Assembly (NCBI RefSeq): GCF_016937535.1
Contig: NZ_JAFHKK010000015.1
Coordinates: 1-60,224, forward strand
Reading direction: 5' to 3'
DNA length: 60,224 bases
DNA from: Sulfurospirillum tamanense
Lineage (GTDB): Bacteria > Campylobacterota > Campylobacteria > Campylobacterales > Campylobacteraceae
Shown here in pieces: positions 57,340 through 60,224 of the stretch (within the stretch, counting starts at the first letter, position 1; the number at the start of each line of letters is the position of its first letter). A program made the translations under genes and the position numbers. The notes beneath the pieces are model-generated. The model ran no database searches, had not been told where the DNA came from, and was given only the letters and a program-made list of their open reading frames with translations.

Positions 57340-57364
57340 AGAATTTCTCTACATCTTGTTTTTT
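57331..57364. terminator. Bidirectional terminator containing both stop codons
   Basis: Inverted repeat AAGATGTAGAG (57331-57341) / CTCTACATCTT (57347-57357) with a T6 run to the right (57359-57364) and TTTT on the leftward strand. Each arm holds the codons AAG ATG TAG, so RsfS and the convergent ArgS both end in Lys-Met-stop within the hairpin. Confidence 0.88.
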
Positions 57365-58932
57365 GCCTCAATACCCAAAAGACCCAAACCTACACGAATA
57401 CTCACCGCTACTACCGCAAATAGCTTCAGAAGTTTCACCTCTTCTTCGCTTCCTACAACGCGATTTTCATTGTAAAATTTATGTAAGTTTCCAGCGAGCA
57501 TACGTAGGTACTCTGTCATTTTTTGCACTTGGCGCGATTCAAAAGCATCCTCAAGCACTTCAGGTAAAAGCAACGCCTGAAACAAAAGGGTCTTGCCCTC
57601 TTCGCTTAGGTTATCAAGCTTTACATGTAAGACTTCTTCAGGTGTTTTACCACTTTTTTCAAACACTTGATTCACGCGCGCATGGGCATAATTGATATAA
57701 AAAATAGGGTTAGAGCTATCATGTTGTTTGAGTGAATCCACATCAAACTCCAAATGGGTATCACACTTTTTACTCAAAAAGATAAACCGCAACGCATCTG
57801 CGCCAATCTCTTCAACCACTTCGCTCATCAGGATAAAATTACCCGCACGCTTGCTCATTTTGTAAGGTTCACCGCCCTTTAGCAAAGAGACCATTTGTGC
57901 CAAAAGCACCTCAAGCTTCTCTTCATCATATCCCAAAAAATGGATGGCTGCTTTTACCCTCGCAATGTAACCGTGGTGATCTGCACCCCAGATATTAATG
58001 TAGCGGTCGTATTTGCGTGCAAATTTATCATCGTGGTAGATAATATCGCCAGCAAGGTAGGTTGGTCTGCCATCTTCCCGTACGACTACACGGTCTTTTT
58101 CATCCCCTTTTTCAGAGGAACGTATCCATGTTTTTCCACCCTCTTCAAAGGTTGTTTTGTTGTCTTTTAGCTTTTGAAAGCTCGCATCCCAGCGCGCATA
58201 CAACGTTTTTTCGCTGACAAATTGGTCAAAAGAAATTCCTGCATCACTTAGGTTTTGACGAATGAGTTCAAGCATCTTGTCTTTCCCCCAAACGCTTAGG
58301 CGTGCAATGTTTTCTTTTGTGCTAAACACCTCACGGCCTAGCTCTTTTTCGGCCACAAACGCAAGATCGGTAATGTATTCGCCGCGGTAAAATTCCTCAG
58401 GCCACGCCACTGTTTCACCCAACACATGTTGGGCGCCAGCCAAATAAAGAGAGAGTCCCAAAAGCTCCACTTGATTGCCTGCATCATTAATGTAATATTC
58501 ACTGGTAATTTTTTTACCAAGATGACGCCCCATGCGACACAAGGCATCACCATACACCGCGCCTCTAGCGTGCCCAATGTGTAAAGGGCCCGTAGGGTTA
58601 GCGCTCACAAATTCCAGCAAAATAGTTTCGCTTGCATTGCCTTTAGCAAAAGTGTCCTCGTGAGCAATCGCCTGCGAGGCGTATTTGTCTAAAAAAGCGT
58701 CGCTAAGTTTAAAATTCACATACCCACCAACAGCAGTAACGGAAGCAAACATAGGCTCATCCAAGAAGCGCTCAGCGCACTCTTTGGCAATAACTTGTGG
58801 GGGTTTTCGAAGTGTTTTTGAAAGGGCAAAAACTGGCGTAGCATAGTGCCCAAAGCTGGAATCTTTGGGCTTTTCTAGTACAAACTCGTGTTCTAATATC
58901 TGGGCAATCTTCTGGGCAACAATCTGTTTCAA
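57349..58932 (-). CDS. argS: Arginyl-tRNA synthetase
   Basis: 527 aa. N-terminal additional domain (FGHYATPVFALSK), HIGH at 118-121 in ANPTGPLHIGHARGA, the KMSKRAGNF motif and a DALR anticodon-binding domain ending FAVVAVSIRVGLGLLGIEAKNKM. Charges tRNA-Arg. Starts 9 nt after tatA. A TTACATGTAA copy (57621-57630) encodes LHVK in the C-terminal domain. Confidence 0.96.
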   Translation of the reverse strand: MKQIVAQKIAQILEHEFVLEKPKDSSFGHYATPVFALSKTLRKPPQVIAKECAERFLDEPMFASVTAVGGYVNFKLSDAFLDKYASQAIAHEDTFAKGNASETILLEFVSANPTGPLHIGHARGAVYGDALCRMGRHLGKKITSEYYINDAGNQVELLGLSLYLAGAQHVLGETVAWPEEFYRGEYITDLAFVAEKELGREVFSTKENIARLSVWGKDKMLELIRQNLSDAGISFDQFVSEKTLYARWDASFQKLKDNKTTFEEGGKTWIRSSEKGDEKDRVVVREDGRPTYLAGDIIYHDDKFARKYDRYINIWGADHHGYIARVKAAIHFLGYDEEKLEVLLAQMVSLLKGGEPYKMSKRAGNFILMSEVVEEIGADALRFIFLSKKCDTHLEFDVDSLKQHDSSNPIFYINYAHARVNQVFEKSGKTPEEVLHVKLDNLSEEGKTLLFQALLLPEVLEDAFESRQVQKMTEYLRMLAGNLHKFYNENRVVGSEEEVKLLKLFAVVAVSIRVGLGLLGIEAKNKM

Positions 58933-58941
58933 TGAGAGCCC

Positions 58942-59172
58942 TTAGGCAGTTTTTGTTTCTGAAGTAGCTTCAGTTTTTGCAGGCTCGGCTTTTTCTTCAA
59001 TCTTTTCAGATTCTGCTTTTTTGGTCTCTACTTCGTCCTCTTTCATTTCACTCTTAAAGCTCTTGATACCTTTACCAATTCCTTTTGCAAGATCAGGAAT
59101 TTTTTTAGCTCCGAACAAAAGCACAACAATCGCTAAAATAATAAGCAACTCCGGCATACTTGGCATACCCAT
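58942..59172 (-). CDS. tatA: Sec-independent translocase subunit TatA
   Basis: 76 aa. One membrane helix ([22 protein letters not shown]), an amphipathic helix [17 protein letters not shown], then a Lys/Glu/Ala-rich tail. [10 protein letters not shown] is the TatA/E signature. Pore component for export of folded proteins, such as metalloenzymes. AAGAAGGAG ribosome-binding site directly follows a TTACATGTAA copy (59187-59196). Confidence 0.93.
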   Translation of the reverse strand: MGMPSMPELLIILAIVVLLFGAKKIPDLAKGIGKGIKSFKSEMKEDEVETKKAESEKIEEKAEPAKTEATSETKTA

Positions 59173-59218
59173 ACTATTCTCCTTCTTTACATGTAAATGT
59201 CAAATTTAAAATCCGCCC

Positions 59219-59224
59219 ATTATA
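59219..59224 (-). promoter_or_regulatory. -10 box upstream of tatA
   Basis: TATAAT on the leftward strand, 46 bp before the tatA ATG, in the short gap after gmk. It may give tatA-argS a promoter of its own. Confidence 0.45.
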
Positions 59225-59241
59225 CCACAGCGATGGGCATT

Positions 59242-59856
59242 TTAGTCCACATTTGCCCACGTGCTAATAAAACTTTCCACATCTAATCTGGAGGTTTTAT
59301 GGCGAGAGGCACTAGCAATACACATCAGCTCACCAAAAGCCCTCTCCAAATCATCATTAATAAGCAAATAATCATAATCATGCATGCATGTCATTTCGCT
59401 GACGGCGTTATTAATGCGTCTTTCTATAACAGAAGCTGTGTCTGTCCCCCTGGCATTAAGGCGTCTTTGCAACTCTATTTGATCAGGCGTTGTGATAAAA
59501 ACTGAAGTAGTAATGTTCCCAAACTTTTCACGAACAATTTTATGGCCTTGTACATCAATGTCAAAAACGACTACCTTGCCTTCTTTGAGTGCCTTTAAAA
59601 TAGGTTTCAAGGAAGTGCCGTAGTAGTTATCATGCACTTTTGCCCACTCCAAAAAAGCACCCTCGTCAATCTCTTTTTCAAAGACTTCTTTGGAGATGTA
59701 GTGGTAATTTACCCCCTCAACCTCTCCTTCTCGCGGCTCTCTTGTGGTAGTAGAGATGGAAAAATACGAGCCTTCAAGGGCGTTAAGAAGATGGCGCAAC
59801 AGTGAGCTTTTGCCTGAACCGCTTGGCCCAGAAACTACTAAAATATTTCCTTTCAC
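59242..59856 (-). CDS. gmk: Guanylate kinase
   Basis: About 204 aa. The P-loop GPSGSGKSSLLRHL opens the protein; STTTREPREGEVEGVNYHY is the GMP-binding region; FDIDVQGHKIV and RRLNARGTD are also conserved. Phosphorylates GMP to GDP. The frame has an ATG at 59871, but it lacks a ribosome-binding site; the GTG at 59856 follows GGAGAGTAGG, lies 4 nt past the upstream stop and gives the usual family N-terminus MKGNILVVSG. Hence the shorter start. Confidence 0.93.
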   Translation of the reverse strand: MKGNILVVSGPSGSGKSSLLRHLLNALEGSYFSISTTTREPREGEVEGVNYHYISKEVFEKEIDEGAFLEWAKVHDNYYGTSLKPILKALKEGKVVVFDIDVQGHKIVREKFGNITTSVFITTPDQIELQRRLNARGTDTASVIERRINNAVSEMTCMHDYDYLLINDDLERAFGELMCIASASRHKTSRLDVESFISTWANVD

Positions 59857-59860
59857 GCGC

Positions 59861-60224
59861 CTACTCTCCATCAAAACTAATTGAAATATTAATTTTCATA
59901 GCCTTGAGTGCTTCTTTGAGCTTTGTTTGCTCAAAAGCATTTGCTAAGGCTTTGCCAACTTCTTTTTTAATTTCTTCTTTAAGTGCCGCTGTGTCTTCCC
60001 GAGACTTTGTTTTCACCTCTTCTACCGCCTCGCCAAGGGCCGCTTTGAGCTCCATTTCACTCAAACCACCAAAGGGATCATCAAGCGCATCAACCTTTAG
60101 CCCCATCAACGCATCTTCTGGCGTCTCTTCTTCTTTTTCAATAACTTCTTTTTTTGGCTCTTTCTGAGGGGCTTCTAAAATCGCGGCTTCATCCAAAGAT
60201 TCTTCTTCATCCAAAGATTCTTCT
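59861..60224 (-). CDS. Highly acidic protein, C-terminal part (runs off the window)
   Basis: At least 121 residues, cut by the right window edge; the TTG-type start near 60214 is only an internal codon. Very rich in Glu, Lys, Asp and Ala, with tandem EESLDE units, then PKKEVIEKEEETPEDALMGL and a helical segment ending EALKAMKINISISFDGE. It matches the highly acidic protein upstream of gmk in C. jejuni (Cj1178c, from memory). Probably disordered; function unknown. Confidence 0.7.
   Translation of the reverse strand, partial: EESLDEEESLDEAAILEAPQKEPKKEVIEKEEETPEDALMGLKVDALDDPFGGLSEMELKAALGEAVEEVKTKSREDTAALKEEIKKEVGKALANAFEQTKLKEALKAMKINISISFDGE
60188..60223. repeat. 18-bp tandem repeat in the acidic protein gene
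   Basis: Two exact 18-bp units (60188-60205 and 60206-60223) encode EESLDE twice. The array may continue beyond the window; unit number could vary by slippage without breaking the frame. Confidence 0.75.

Overview
The window is a dense bacterial chromosome segment from a member of the Campylobacterota (epsilonproteobacteria). The evidence is gene content and order: gmhB, cytochrome c, ccoS, ccoI, rho, dnaX; fabI, tpiA, pgk, gap, nadD, rsfS; gmk, tatA, argS; and miaB beside an HP0268-type gene. From memory, these orders match Campylobacter jejuni and Helicobacter. A PglB-type oligosaccharyltransferase is also present. Base composition looks higher in GC than Campylobacter, which would suit a free-living relative of the Sulfurospirillum/Wolinella kind; I did not compute it and do not name a species. 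I saw no rRNA, tRNA, insertion sequence, prophage or CRISPR array.

Layout. 1-1.3 kb holds small accessory genes: an MNT-type nucleotidyltransferase, a ComEA-like competence protein and a RelE/Phd toxin-antitoxin pair. 1.4-13.2 kb is one leftward operon read from msbA to cysQ: ABC flippase, BUD32-like kinase, DnaQ-like exonuclease, UDP-glucuronate epimerase, secreted ATP-dependent DNA ligase, galE, ugd, pglB, phosphomannomutase and cysQ. 13.4-27.2 kb is a rightward LOS/O-antigen operon: hldD, hldE, gmhA, kinase, glycosyltransferases, waaF, rmlACDB and an O-antigen ligase/polymerase. 33.35-27.15 kb is the opposing leftward operon: gmhB, waaC, lpxL, glycosyltransferases and an epimerase. These two operons meet tail to tail with overlapping 3' ends. 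Their meeting point (about 24.9-29.8 kb) is markedly AT-rich and looks acquired.

33.4-60 kb is mainly core: cbb3 oxidase maturation (ccoS, ccoI), rho, murI, dnaX, prfB, panC, rimO, tilS, a PilM/N/O-like trio, a DUF374-type acyltransferase, miaB, nusA, a lone DppB-type permease, fabI, lower glycolysis (tpiA, pgk, gap), an in-frame nadD-rsfS fusion, argS, tatA, gmk and the edge of an acidic protein.

How the genes fit together. The heptose genes (gmhA, hldE, gmhB, hldD), waaC, waaF and lpxL build the lipid A-heptose core. The rml genes make dTDP-rhamnose. Ugd, Uge and GalE make UDP-GlcA, UDP-GalA and UDP-Gal. Glycosyltransferases and the ligase/polymerase extend the chain, and PglB can move a lipid-linked glycan onto periplasmic protein. 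ComEA, the secreted ligase and the Pil-like trio hint at DNA uptake.

The most unusual signal is a highly iterated palindrome, TTACATGTAA. I read 38 copies of the TACATGTA core and 25 exact 10-mers. Most lie inside genes, where they add LHVK or (F/L)TCK peptides to unrelated proteins. Two copies form a perfect 28-bp palindrome after dnaX, and four sit just upstream of start codons.
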